Part shown: positions 17,398 to 25,544 of the stretch, piece after piece
How the letters are laid out: every line of letters starts with the position of its first letter
Position numbering within the stretch: the stretch's first letter is position 1
NCBI RefSeq assembly: GCF_002777255.1
Contig: NZ_CP017634.1
Coordinates: 6,212,903 to 6,276,902, forward strand
Origin: Candidatus Formimonas warabiya
Lineage (GTDB): Bacteria; Bacillota; Dehalobacteriia; Dehalobacteriales; Dehalobacteriaceae
Reading direction: 5' to 3'
Length of the DNA stretch: 64,000 nucleotides
Notes under the pieces: generated by a model
Seen by the model: the letters and a program-made list of their open reading frames with translations, nothing else
Told to the model about the DNA's origin: nothing
Database searches by the model: none
Position numbers and translations under genes: made by a program

Positions 17398-18462
17398 ACT
17401 AAGTTTGGCCGTATTGCTTCCTAACCAGCGTTTGAGGAGCGGGGGAACCAGAAAAAGAATAAAGAAAACCCGGAAGATTTGGTAGGCGGAAATCAGGGAA
17501 AGATCTCCCTGTACCTGGATGGCGGTAATGCTCATCTCCGATATGCCGCCGGGAGCGGTGCTCAAAAAGGCATTAACCAGCTTTACTGAATGGAACATAC
17601 TAAGAAGTTCTCCCAAGACAAGGGAAAATAGCACTAGGAACAGGCTGCCCATCAGAGTAAAGGGAAGCATCCTTTTCCAGTTGCTGAGACCGGCCAGTTG
17701 CATTTGTTGCCCCATATAAGCGCCCATAAAAAGCTGTGCTACTATGACCAAGAGCCTTGGTACCTCCGGCCCGGTCCCCCCAAACATGTTCAGGACCGCA
17801 GTCCCCAAGATGGGTCCTGTTAAAAATGGAGTGGGTGCTTTCAAACGCCAGGCCAGGAAAGTAGCAGCCAAAGCAACCGCAGCATAAATGGCCAATCCGG
17901 CAGGATCCACCGGAGTAAAAGTCCAGATGGAATGGGATGCGCCGGCGGCGTTTCCCGGGGCAGTATTTCCGGAAAGGCCATGGATCACCAAAAAAGGAAC
18001 AACAAAGACCACGGCGAGGAGGCGAAAGGTCTGCAAAAAAATTACGCCGGAAATATCTACTCCTTTTATTTCCTCAGTTAAGGCTACCATTTGGGTTAAA
18101 CCCCCGGGGATACTCCCCAGAATACCGGTGGACAGGGACATGCCTGTTCCCCGGGAAGTAAGATAAGCAATGAGTAAGCTGAAAAGGACGGTAGCCATGG
18201 TACAGATAAACATGGCCGGTAATTGCCTGAAGATTTGTACGGCGGCAACCGGTGAAAAAGAATTGCCAATGATATACCCCAGAATGACGAGAGCTGTGTT
18301 GCGGATTTCCACCGGCCACCAGAGGGGGCGCTTTAACAACTGTCGCCAAACCATTACCAAGGACAATGGTCCAAGCATCCAGGGAAGCGGGGTGTGGATG
18401 AGTTGAAAAAGAAGTCCTCCTGCGCACGATACTAGTAAAGTTTCCCCAAAGCGGGCCCACAT
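17377..18462 (-). CDS. AbrB-family membrane protein (duplicated AbrB domain, putative regulator of aidB/transporter-like)
   Basis: A 361-residue polytopic membrane protein with about ten hydrophobic segments in two repeated halves. The motifs PLPWMLGPL near residue 25, STGILGSIPGGLTQM near 110-125 and FLSTAPGGISEMSITA near 295-310 match the duplicated AbrB domain family (COG3180, old name ammonia monooxygenase-like), whose function is unproven. GAGGTGATTTT precedes ATG 18462. The last residues overlap a degenerate copy of a dispersed repeat (17370-17397). Monocistronic by position. Confidence 0.8.
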   Translation of the reverse strand: MWARFGETLLVSCAGGLLFQLIHTPLPWMLGPLSLVMVWRQLLKRPLWWPVEIRNTALVILGYIIGNSFSPVAAVQIFRQLPAMFICTMATVLFSLLIAYLTSRGTGMSLSTGILGSIPGGLTQMVALTEEIKGVDISGVIFLQTFRLLAVVFVVPFLVIHGLSGNTAPGNAAGASHSIWTFTPVDPAGLAIYAAVALAATFLAWRLKAPTPFLTGPILGTAVLNMFGGTGPEVPRLLVIVAQLFMGAYMGQQMQLAGLSNWKRMLPFTLMGSLFLVLFSLVLGELLSMFHSVKLVNAFLSTAPGGISEMSITAIQVQGDLSLISAYQIFRVFFILFLVPPLLKRWLGSNTAKLSKFGDSS

Positions 18463-18532
18463 AAAATCACCTCATCAATATCATACCACGTATTGATGAA
18501 AAGGTAGTGAAAAAAAAGCTGTCATCTATAAT

Positions 18533-18561
18533 GAGAAAAGCAGAATGAAAAATCATTCTGC
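18533..18561 (-). terminator. Terminator of the LysM gene
   Basis: GCAGAATGA (18540-18548) pairs with TCATTCTGC (18553-18561) around AAAA; on the minus strand the stem is followed by TTTTCTC. It lies about 100 bases past the LysM stop and before the AbrB-family gene. Confidence 0.75.
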
Positions 18562-18663
18562 ACCTGAATTTATGTGATAACTTGAAAATGATGAAGGAAA
18601 TTTCCTTGCCGCCTACCGGTAGCCGGCATCTTCCTCGGCTCGAAAGGGTGCGGACCGTTACGC

Positions 18664-19191
18664 TTAGGGAAGGAAGATCATCCTGCCTACTTGCGGGTAG
18701 TTGGGATTAAGCCCGGGATTATAGCGCAGGATGTCTTTCACAGTAGTATTCCTCAGTTCGGCCAATCTCCATAGAGCATCGCCGGGCCGGATGGTATAAG
18801 TCATAAAGCCCATGGGACTAGATAATGCCGGCCCCGCCGCCCGGGGGAGACTGATGATCTTGCCTACTTGCAGAGAGTTGGCGTCGAGCCCTGGGTTGTA
18901 AGATAATATGGTCTCGATATTGGTCCTGTTCCTATGGGCAATTTCCCATAGGGTATCGCCGGGTCGAATGGTATACTGGGTGAGACCAAAAGTATAGGGC
19001 TTTGAGGAAGGCGGCCGAATCCCCGGAATAAAGATGACCCGGCCGACTTCCAACCGATTATCGTCCTTTATTTCCGGATTAATTTCAATTATTCCATCTA
19101 AACTGATATTAAACCGCTGGGCTATTTGTCCTAAGGTATCTCCAGGCTGAATGATATAGGAAATTGATTCTGTAGGACGTCTGATGGGCAT
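18664..19191 (-). CDS. Triple LysM domain protein
   Basis: A 175-residue protein made almost only of three LysM repeats, each starting Y-I/T-I-QPGD or Y-T-I-RPGD and ending with VG-ION-FIPG-like residues (about residues 11-55, 72-115 and 131-175). LysM binds peptidoglycan or spore cortex. No signal peptide is visible, which is common for spore-associated LysM proteins such as SafA-like ones; secretion is unproven. Start 19191 was preferred over 19200 because the AGGAG site would be too close to the latter. Confidence 0.85.
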   Translation of the reverse strand: MPIRRPTESISYIIQPGDTLGQIAQRFNISLDGIIEINPEIKDDNRLEVGRVIFIPGIRPPSSKPYTFGLTQYTIRPGDTLWEIAHRNRTNIETILSYNPGLDANSLQVGKIISLPRAAGPALSSPMGFMTYTIRPGDALWRLAELRNTTVKDILRYNPGLNPNYPQVGRMIFLP

Positions 19192-19258
19192 GCTAAGCAT
19201 CTCTCCTAAAATTATTTTAGTTGATATACAATATTCACTTGGCCTATGATATGTTAAT

Positions 19259-19338
19259 ATTCAATTCAGGGACGGTTCTTGAATTGAATTTCCTTGCCAT
19301 GACTTTTATTCAATTCAAGAACCGTCCCTGAATTGAAT
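19259..19338. repeat. Perfect 31-base inverted repeat pair
   Basis: The 31 bases at 19259-19289 are the exact reverse complement of 19308-19338, separated by 18 bases. Each arm is itself bounded by ATTCAATTCA and TGAATTGAAT and has a central GGGACGGTTC or GAACCGTCCC. A further fragment, TCCCTGAATTGAAT, follows at 19341-19354. It sits between the LysM gene and the cobalamin riboswitch and could fold into a long cruciform or RNA hairpin. Confidence 0.9.
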
Positions 19339-19409
19339 AGTCCCTGAATTGAATAAAAGTTTTTATTTCCTTTAAAATTATTTGTGATATAATTTATATA
19401 ATAATTTAA

Positions 19410-19612
19410 TACAACCTTTTAGGTGTCCTTTGATAGGGAGAATAGGGAAACCGGTGCGATTCCGGTGCGGACCCGCTGCTGTAAACGGAGACGATTCCCC
19501 CTTTAATGTCACTGCAGTTGAGAAGATTGCGGGAAGGCGGGGGAGGAGGATGACACGTAAGCCAGAAGACCTGCCTAAATGTCAGCTGCTGCCTGGGGAA
19601 GGGCAGGCTGGT
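19410..19612 (+). promoter_or_regulatory. Cobalamin riboswitch 1, controlling the cbiX-hemA-cobA operon
   Basis: The segment shows TTTTAGGTGTCC at 19419-19430, GGGAAACCGGTGCGATTCCG from 19445, GGACCCGCTGCTGTAA near 19469-19484 and the B12 box GCCAGAAGACCTGCC at 19561-19575 preceded by ACGTAA. These are the conserved parts of the adenosylcobalamin-type riboswitch. A strong terminator follows at 19646, so high corrinoid probably ends transcription before cbiX. A possible promoter (TTGTGATATAATTTATATAATA region, 19382-19402) lies just upstream. Confidence 0.92.
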
Positions 19613-19645
19613 TCAAATTGATGCGGATTGGTGGAGCGGGTACCA

Positions 19646-19675
19646 TCCCTTAGCTTGGAAGCTAAGGGATTTTTT
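19646..19675 (+). terminator. Terminator in the expression platform of cobalamin riboswitch 1
   Basis: TCCCTTAGCTT (19646-19656) pairs with AAGCTAAGGGA (19659-19669) followed by six T residues, directly upstream of the cbiX ribosome site. It is positioned to be the regulated terminator. Confidence 0.88.
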
Positions 19676-19698
19676 AATGAGGAAAAGGAGGAACAACT

Positions 19699-20064
19699 TT
19701 GAGTAAAGCTTTGATTATCATCAGTCACGGAAGCAGATCCCAGGATGCTGTGGCGGCATTCACAGAAATTGTAGATTTGGTTCGGGAGAAAGGGGAATTC
19801 GACCAGGTCGCCGGGGCCCACATGGAACATAGCAAACCTTCCATACCCCAGGCGATTGAACAGGTGGCCCAAACCGGCGCTCAGGAAATTGTCTTTGTTC
19901 CTTATTTTCTTTATGAAGGGATCCATATTAAAGAAGATATTCCTCATCTCCTTGATGAAATTTCCCGGGATTATCCGGATATCCGGTTTAAATTGGCCAA
20001 ACCGATCGGGGTAGAACCGGTCTTAGCAGGGATTCTGGTCGACCGGGCGAAAGCTGTTGAATAA
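19699..20064 (+). CDS. cbiX: Sirohydrochlorin cobaltochelatase, short CbiX form
   Basis: A 121-residue single-domain CbiX-S protein that would insert cobalt into sirohydrochlorin. The N-terminal ISHGSR (His near residue 10) and HSKPSIPQAIEQV segments, and FLYEGIHIKEDIP near residues 73-85, carry the metal-binding His residues expected for the family. The start is TTG 19699 behind AAGGAGG. Most bacterial CbiX proteins are fused two-domain forms; this is the half-length type known from archaea and some anaerobes, working as a homodimer. First gene after riboswitch 1. Confidence 0.88.
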   Translation: MSKALIIISHGSRSQDAVAAFTEIVDLVREKGEFDQVAGAHMEHSKPSIPQAIEQVAQTGAQEIVFVPYFLYEGIHIKEDIPHLLDEISRDYPDIRFKLAKPIGVEPVLAGILVDRAKAVE

Positions 20065-20086
20065 GAACGGAAAGAGTGGACAGAAG

Positions 20087-21331
20087 ATGGACATTGTGGT
20101 TGTCGGCGTCAGTTATCAAAATACACCGATAGATGTCAGAGAAAAGCTCTCTTTTTCGAAAAAGAAATTGGAGAGTGCTTATGAACAATTAAGTCATTTA
20201 TTAGATGAGGTGGTGATTCTTTCCACCTGCAACCGCAGCGAGATTTATGCTGTCTGTCCGGAGGGCACATCTTCCATCAGCCTGTTGAAGGATTTTTTTG
20301 CCGGTTTTCATGGCTTTCATCATCAAGAACTTACCCACTATTTTTATATCAAAGAAAACAGGGATTGTGTGGAGCATCTTTTTCTGGTCACCGCAGGGTT
20401 GGATTCTCAGGTGTTGGGGGAAGACCAAATTTTGGGGCAGGTGAAAGAAGCCCATGAAACTGCTTTGGAAAAACAGGCCACGGGCCGGGTATTGAATAAA
20501 CTTTTCCGGGACAGCATTACCTATGGGAAAAAAGTGCGCCAGGAGACGAGAATTTCTCAAAATCCTACATCTATCAGCTATATTGCCGTGCAATATTTAG
20601 CGAAACAAATGGAGGATGTTTTGGGGAAAAATCTTCTTCTGGTAGGAGCAGGTAAAATGAACCGTTTGGCCCTGACCTATTTAAAGGACATGGGTTTTCA
20701 CCAGATTTTTGTGGCGAACCGCACCTGCCAAACGGCGGAATCCTTGAAAGAGATCGCCCCCGGCCTGGAGGTCATCGATTTTCACCAGATTGAAGAATAT
20801 CTGCCTCTTTGTGATGTGGTAATCAGTTCTACCGCTGCGCCCCATCTGGTGCTTAAAAAAGAAAGAATTACCCGGTACAAAAAAAACAGTATCTTTATCG
20901 ATCTGGCTGTGCCCAGAGATATCGACCCGTCTATCGCCCAGCTGGAGGGAATTACCCTGATCGATTTGGATGACTTAAAAAGGGTTCAGGAAGAAAATTA
21001 TGAGAAGAGGCGTCTGGCCGGCGAGGCAGCGGGAGAAACGATCCAAAACGGCATTACGGAGTTTTATCAATGGCTCCAGTGCATTCCTTTGTTTCCGGTG
21101 ATTAAACAAATTGAAAACTACCATGAGCATGTGCTGAACCGGGAGATGCCTAAATTGATCGGGCGGTTGAAAAACACGGACGATGAAGCTAAAATTGCCG
21201 TCTTGTTAAAAAGTTTTGTCAAAAAAATATACTCCCCGCCTTTAATCAGATTAAAACAGTTTTCCGGCCTGGAGAAGCCGGAAAATTTTGCGGAGATTTT
21301 GGAAGCCATGTATAAGGAGGAGACCGTGTAA
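20087..21331 (+). CDS. hemA: Glutamyl-tRNA reductase
   Basis: A 414-residue enzyme reducing Glu-tRNA to glutamate-1-semialdehyde, the first committed step of C5 tetrapyrrole synthesis. The catalytic Cys is residue 48 in LSTCNRSEIYA; the NADPH-binding Rossmann segment is LLVGAGKMNRLAL near 178-190; the C-terminal helical dimerisation domain follows. I chose ATG 20087 over TTG 20057, which would overlap cbiX, because family proteins begin at the DIVVVGVSY segment. Located 22 bases after cbiX. Confidence 0.93.
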   Translation: MDIVVVGVSYQNTPIDVREKLSFSKKKLESAYEQLSHLLDEVVILSTCNRSEIYAVCPEGTSSISLLKDFFAGFHGFHHQELTHYFYIKENRDCVEHLFLVTAGLDSQVLGEDQILGQVKEAHETALEKQATGRVLNKLFRDSITYGKKVRQETRISQNPTSISYIAVQYLAKQMEDVLGKNLLLVGAGKMNRLALTYLKDMGFHQIFVANRTCQTAESLKEIAPGLEVIDFHQIEEYLPLCDVVISSTAAPHLVLKKERITRYKKNSIFIDLAVPRDIDPSIAQLEGITLIDLDDLKRVQEENYEKRRLAGEAAGETIQNGITEFYQWLQCIPLFPVIKQIENYHEHVLNREMPKLIGRLKNTDDEAKIAVLLKSFVKKIYSPPLIRLKQFSGLEKPENFAEILEAMYKEETV

Positions 21332-21332
21332 T

Positions 21333-21971
21333 TTGAAAAAATACTATCCTCTGCTGGTAGACTTAGATCAGGTAAAATGTTTGGTGATCGGGGGAGGAGC
21401 CGTTGCTTACCGGAAAGTGCTCTCCCTGAAAGAATCAGGCGCCGCGGTTACCTTGATTAGTCCCCGGATCCTGGAACCGCTGGCCCAGATGGGGGATCAA
21501 GGGGAAATAACCATTCTGAAACGAAGATATCAATGGGGCGATTTGAAAGGATTCCGTCTGGTGTATGTAGCTACCGATGATCAGGAGGTAGGCGTCCAGG
21601 TTTGTAATGAAGCCAAGGACGAGGGTATTTTATTAAATATGGCGGACAACCCTTCCTTAGGTAATTTTATCGTGCCGTCTAAAATACAGCGGGGAGATTT
21701 ATCTTTGTGCATTTCCACAAATGGGAAAAGCCCCCTGCTGGCAAAAAAAATCAGACAGGAGTTAGAGGTGCGTTACGGCCAGGAATATGCAGACTTTCTC
21801 CGTTTATTGGGGCAAGAGCGGGAGGCGGCCCTGCGGGAAATTCCCGATGGGGATAAACGGAAAGCGTACTTTGAGGCGTTGGTGTCTTCCGATCTATTAG
21901 ATTTGATGCGGGAAGGACGAAAAGAAGAAATCAGTGAGCGGCTGGCAGAAATCCGGAAAAAGTTGGAATAG
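21333..21971 (+). CDS. sirC: Precorrin-2 dehydrogenase (SirC/Met8-like)
   Basis: A 212-residue NAD-dependent dehydrogenase that turns precorrin-2 into sirohydrochlorin. It begins YYPLLVDLDQVKCLVIGGGA with the dinucleotide-binding GGGAVAYRK at about residues 18-26, and has the NFIVPSKIQRGDLSLCISTNG segment near 110-130. Start is TTG 21333, 12 bases from AAGGAGG and two bases after the hemA stop. It feeds cbiX. It lacks a chelatase His motif, consistent with a separate chelatase gene. Ends in TAG. Confidence 0.88.
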   Translation: MKKYYPLLVDLDQVKCLVIGGGAVAYRKVLSLKESGAAVTLISPRILEPLAQMGDQGEITILKRRYQWGDLKGFRLVYVATDDQEVGVQVCNEAKDEGILLNMADNPSLGNFIVPSKIQRGDLSLCISTNGKSPLLAKKIRQELEVRYGQEYADFLRLLGQEREAALREIPDGDKRKAYFEALVSSDLLDLMREGRKEEISERLAEIRKKLE

Positions 21972-22009
21972 AGGCTAAATTTATGGTTAGGCAAACGGGA
22001 GGGATAAAA

Positions 22010-23533
22010 ATGGATCAACCTTGTACCGCGTATTTGGTGGGGGCAGGCCCCGGTGATTATAAATTAATCACTTTGAAGGCTGTGGAGTGCTTAAAAAAAG
22101 CCGACGTGGTGATTTATGACCGGTTGGCAAACAAAAGGCTGTTGGATTTTGCGCAGGAAGGTGCGGAAAAAATTTTTGTCGGTAAAGAGTGCAGTTTTCA
22201 CTCTCTTCCCCAGGAGCAAATTAACAGGTTGATTGTGAAGAAGGCCAAGGAAGGGAAGACAGTCGTACGATTAAAAGGCGGAGATCCTTATGTTTTTGGG
22301 CGGGGAGGGGAAGAAGCGGAAGAACTCCGCAAGGAAAACATTCCTTTTGAAATTGTGCCGGGGATCACTTCCGCCATATCTGTTCCTGCTTATGCAGGCA
22401 TACCCGTAACCCACCGGGATTTTGTTTCTTCTGTCCACATTATTACCGGACATGAAAAGCCGGAGAAAGATTCCTCTTGGCTGGATTACAAGGTACTGGC
22501 AAAACTCCAGGGGACGTTAATTTTCCTGATGGGCCTGTCAAATTTAAGCAATATCTGCAAAAATCTTATGGAGTGGGGAAAGCCGGAAGATACTCCCGTG
22601 GCCGTGGTTTCGAAAGGAACTACCTCTGCCCAAAAAAAAGTGGTTGGAACCCTTGCTGATATTGAGGAGAAAGTAAAAGATGTCCATTTGCTTCCTCCTT
22701 CCATCATCATTGTCGGCCAAGTGGTCAATCTTCATGACCGGTTAGATTGGTTTGACAAGAAGCCTTTATCGGGGAGAAGAGTATTAATTACCCGCACCAG
22801 AACCCAGGCCAGCGTCCTGGCGCAAAAAATCGAGGATCTGGGGGGAGATGTTTATTCTTTTCCCACCATTAAAATCGTGGAACCGGACGACTTTGACGCT
22901 ATTGATGAAAAGCTTTCTCAGGCTGGGACATACCAGTGGATTGTTTTTACCAGCGTCAATGGCGTGGAGGCCTTTTTTGCCCGCATGAAAGCGCGTAAAC
23001 TAGATATTCGTTCCCTCCAGGGCGTCAAAATGGCTGCCATTGGTTTTGCCACCGGGAAAGCCCTGGCGGAGAAAGGAATTATTCCCGACTTTATTCCGGC
23101 AACATACCAGGCGGAAATGCTGGCCGCCGGATTAAAGGAACAGATTCAGGCCGGGGAAAAAGTACTGCTTCCCACGGCCGATATTGCCAGAAAACTGTTG
23201 CAAGAAGAATTGATCAAGCACGGCGCCCTGGTTGACAAGCTGGACCTGTACAAAACGATTCCCGGAGAAGGAAAAAGAGAATTTCTTTTGGAATGGCTCC
23301 AAAACAAGGAGATCGACATTGTCACCTTTACCAGTTCCTCCACCGTCCGGAATTTCGTGAAAATTTTGGGCGAGGAAAACCGGCCGCTGCTCCAGGGGGT
23401 AAAAATTGCCTGCATCGGGCCGGTAACCCGGGCCACTGCAGAGGAATTAGGCTTGGAGGTGGCTGCGGAAGGGAAAGAGTATCATATTGAAGGGTTAATT
23501 GAGGCAATCTTGGAAATGGAAGGCAGATCATAG
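22010..23533 (+). CDS. cobA-hemD: Fused uroporphyrinogen-III C-methyltransferase / uroporphyrinogen-III synthase
   Basis: A 507-residue two-domain fusion. Residues about 3-248 are the SAM-dependent methyltransferase CobA (YLVGAGPGDYKLITLKAVE; VVRLKGGDPYVFGRGGEEAE; PGITSAISVPAYAGIPVTHR), giving precorrin-2. Residues about 255-507 are uroporphyrinogen-III synthase HemD (VLITRTRTQASVLAQKIEDL; FTSVNGVEAFFARM). The start ATG 22010 follows GGGAGGGA. This fusion is common in Clostridia. No hemC or hemB lies beside it. Ends in TAG. Confidence 0.93.
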   Translation: MDQPCTAYLVGAGPGDYKLITLKAVECLKKADVVIYDRLANKRLLDFAQEGAEKIFVGKECSFHSLPQEQINRLIVKKAKEGKTVVRLKGGDPYVFGRGGEEAEELRKENIPFEIVPGITSAISVPAYAGIPVTHRDFVSSVHIITGHEKPEKDSSWLDYKVLAKLQGTLIFLMGLSNLSNICKNLMEWGKPEDTPVAVVSKGTTSAQKKVVGTLADIEEKVKDVHLLPPSIIIVGQVVNLHDRLDWFDKKPLSGRRVLITRTRTQASVLAQKIEDLGGDVYSFPTIKIVEPDDFDAIDEKLSQAGTYQWIVFTSVNGVEAFFARMKARKLDIRSLQGVKMAAIGFATGKALAEKGIIPDFIPATYQAEMLAAGLKEQIQAGEKVLLPTADIARKLLQEELIKHGALVDKLDLYKTIPGEGKREFLLEWLQNKEIDIVTFTSSSTVRNFVKILGEENRPLLQGVKIACIGPVTRATAEELGLEVAAEGKEYHIEGLIEAILEMEGRS

Positions 23534-23542
23534 GAGAGAATT

Positions 23543-24307
23543 ATGTTTTATATCGACCAATTTGTCTATGCCAATAAAATGCGTAGGTATCACCCGGGGG
23601 AAAGAGCTGTTTTTTCCTTTGTCACCATGATCATTTGTCTCACGGCAAAGAGCCTTCTCATTGATCTGCTGGTGATCGGCATCATGGTGGGGATGTTGGT
23701 TCTAAAAGCCAAGATTCCCTGGCCGGTGGTTTTAAAACTGATGTCGGTGCCCATGAGTTTTTTGGTCATTGGTGTGCTTACCATTGCTCTGTCTTTCGGC
23801 AGGACTGATTTTGGCATGGCGGCAAGTTTCCCAATAGGCGGGTATTATTTGGGGGTTTCCCAAGCAGGCTTAAAAACTGCCGGGCTCATTTTTCTTCAGG
23901 CCTTGAGCTCTGTGACCTGTTTATATTTTTTGGCTCTCACTGTTCCCATGATTGAATTGATTTTTGTGCTGCAATCCTGTAAAGTCCCCGCTCTGGTGAT
24001 CGAGCTGATGATGCTGATTTACCGCTTTATTTTTGTCTTTGTGGAAACAGCCTTTAACATCTATACCGCTCAATCATCCCGCTGGGGATATTGTAATTTT
24101 AGAAGGTCCCTTTATTCCTTTGGTATTCTCTTTGCCAATCTGTGGGGAAAAGTATTTTTAAAATCCCGGGCTTTGCTGGACAGCTTAATGTCCCGGGGCT
24201 ATGAAGGAGAGCTTAAGGTTTTAAACCCCAGGTACACATGCTCTTGGGGAAATATCTTTGTTTTTTGTTTCATTGACTGCGGCTTGGTGATGCTAGCGCT
24301 GATTTAG
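23543..24307 (+). CDS. cbiQ: Energy-coupling factor transmembrane protein CbiQ
   Basis: A 254-residue membrane protein, the T component of a cobalt ECF transporter. It has about five to six hydrophobic segments and the coupling-helix pattern near residues 170-220 (SSRWGYCNFRRSLYSF; KSRALLDSLMSRGYEG, where Arg-rich short motifs contact the ATPase). It begins ten bases after cobA-hemD in the riboswitch-controlled operon. The substrate-binding CbiM and CbiN components expected beside it are not in the window. Ends in TAG. Confidence 0.88.
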   Translation: MFYIDQFVYANKMRRYHPGERAVFSFVTMIICLTAKSLLIDLLVIGIMVGMLVLKAKIPWPVVLKLMSVPMSFLVIGVLTIALSFGRTDFGMAASFPIGGYYLGVSQAGLKTAGLIFLQALSSVTCLYFLALTVPMIELIFVLQSCKVPALVIELMMLIYRFIFVFVETAFNIYTAQSSRWGYCNFRRSLYSFGILFANLWGKVFLKSRALLDSLMSRGYEGELKVLNPRYTCSWGNIFVFCFIDCGLVMLALI

Positions 24308-24319
24308 GGAGGCCTACCT

Positions 24320-25150
24320 GTGACGGATTTTATTTTAGAGGCAAACAACCTGGAATTTTCTTATTTAGACGGCACCAAGGCGATCAAAAATTTATCGATC
24401 AATATTGTGCGCGGAAAAAAAGTTGCTCTGGTCGGGAATAACGGGGCGGGAAAAACCACCCTTTTTCTTCACTTTAATGGGGTGCACCGGCCCAGTAAAG
24501 GGGTGATCAGGTTTAAGGGAGAAAAAATAGACTACAGCAATAAACAATTAAAGGAATTGAGAAAAAGCATTGGTATTGTTTTTCAGGATCCTGATAACCA
24601 GTTGTTTTCCGCCAGCGTTTATCAGGATGTGTCTTTCGGACCGATTAACTTAGGTTGGCCGGAAGCAGTCGTGCGGGAAAAAGTGGAACAAGCGATGCAA
24701 AAGACCAGTACCTGGAGTATTAAGGACAAGCCGACCCACTTTTTGAGTCATGGACAGAAGAAAAGAGTGGCCATCGCGGGAATTCTGGCCATGGAGCCGG
24801 AAATCATTATTTTGGATGAGCCCACGGCAGGTTTAGATCCGGTGGGGACAGGTCAAATGATGCAGTTACTGGACCAGTTTAACCAGACAGGAGCAACGGT
24901 GATCTTAACCAGCCACAATCTTGATGAGGTTTATGCCTGGGCAGATGATATTTTTGTCATGGAAAACGGCAACATTATTGCCCAGGGGAATCCGGAAGAA
25001 ATATTTCGCAATGAGGAAGTTTTGCGACGGGCAAATCTGGTCAAACCGTGGGTGCTGGAAGTTTATGATCATTTGGTGGCAAAAAATATGATTCGGCACC
25101 AACCCCAGTCCCCCAGAAACAGGGAGCAATTAAAAAATTTGCTGGGTTAA
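24320..25150 (+). CDS. cbiO: Cobalt ECF transporter ATP-binding protein CbiO
   Basis: A 276-residue ATPase starting GTG 24320. Walker A GNNGAGKTT lies near residues 38-46, Q-loop FQDPDNQLFSASVYQDVSFG near 88-107, the signature is LSHGQKKRVAI near 140-150 and Walker B IIILDEPTAGLDPVG near 161-175. The DPDNQLF segment is typical of ECF-type ATPases. Partner of cbiQ, and last gene before a terminator at 25167. Confidence 0.9.
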   Translation: MTDFILEANNLEFSYLDGTKAIKNLSINIVRGKKVALVGNNGAGKTTLFLHFNGVHRPSKGVIRFKGEKIDYSNKQLKELRKSIGIVFQDPDNQLFSASVYQDVSFGPINLGWPEAVVREKVEQAMQKTSTWSIKDKPTHFLSHGQKKRVAIAGILAMEPEIIILDEPTAGLDPVGTGQMMQLLDQFNQTGATVILTSHNLDEVYAWADDIFVMENGNIIAQGNPEEIFRNEEVLRRANLVKPWVLEVYDHLVAKNMIRHQPQSPRNREQLKNLLG

Positions 25151-25166
25151 AAGAAGGATATCACCC

Positions 25167-25189
25167 GAAAAGCCCTTTGGGCTTTTTTA
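25167..25189 (+). terminator. Terminator of the cbiX-cbiO operon
   Basis: AAAAGCCC (25168-25175) pairs with GGGCTTTT (25179-25186), followed by further T residues. It lies 17 bases after cbiO and about 180 bases before the sigma-54 promoter of the pyl operon, so the two operons are transcriptionally separate. Confidence 0.88.
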
Positions 25190-25365
25190 AGTTAATTCTG
25201 ACTGAAAAGAGTCTTTCTAGACTCACAGAAAAGGGTGTGTTTTCCAAAGAGGGAGGTGGATCAAAAAACCATGAGCGGATACCCGGAACCGAGGAAGTCA
25301 AATTTTTCAATGCTTACGCCCGGTTTATCGGCTCATGATGCATATTCAGTTTTTTTTGGGATATT

Positions 25366-25381
25366 TGGCATAAAAATTGCA
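25366..25381 (+). promoter_or_regulatory. Sigma-54 (-24/-12) promoter of the pyl-mtt operon
   Basis: TGGCATAAAAATTGCA has GG at 25367-25368 and GC at 25379-25380 with exactly ten bases between, the invariant sigma-54 spacing. Transcription would start near 25392, about 38 bases before tRNA-Pyl. An inverted pair CATGAGC (25270-25276) and GCTCATG (25331-25337) lies upstream and might bind an activator; that part is inference. Confidence 0.8.
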
Positions 25382-25429
25382 AAAGCTTACGCAGAGATTG
25401 TTTTTTACCTGGTTCTGAAACCAACATAT

Positions 25430-25501
25430 GGGGGGTGGATCGCATAGATCGCGCGGACTCTAAATTCGTGTAGCCGGGTGTGACTCCCGGACTCCCCGCC
25501 A
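25430..25501 (+). tRNA. pylT: tRNA-Pyl, anticodon CUA (amber suppressor)
   Basis: The 72 bases fold as a tRNA: acceptor GGGGGGT (25430-25436) with ACTCCCC (25491-25497, one G-U pair), discriminator G and encoded CCA (25499-25501). The D arm is GATC-GCATA-GATC, with the very small five-base D loop of tRNA-Pyl. The anticodon loop is CTCTAAA with CTA at 25460-25462 on a six-pair stem with G-U pairs. The variable loop is three bases and the T stem CCGGG/CCCGG. The single base between acceptor and D stem is also typical. It delivers pyrrolysine to UAG codons and is charged by PylSc plus PylSn, encoded just downstream. Confidence 0.95.
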
Positions 25502-25544
25502 AAAAACAAAGTTCAGCGTATCTTTTTTTTTGGGAGGAAGAAAA

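Noticed and set aside
25235..25447. Short protein frame overlapping tRNA-Pyl
   Set aside because: It crosses the sigma-54 promoter and the tRNA gene and has no recognisable product.
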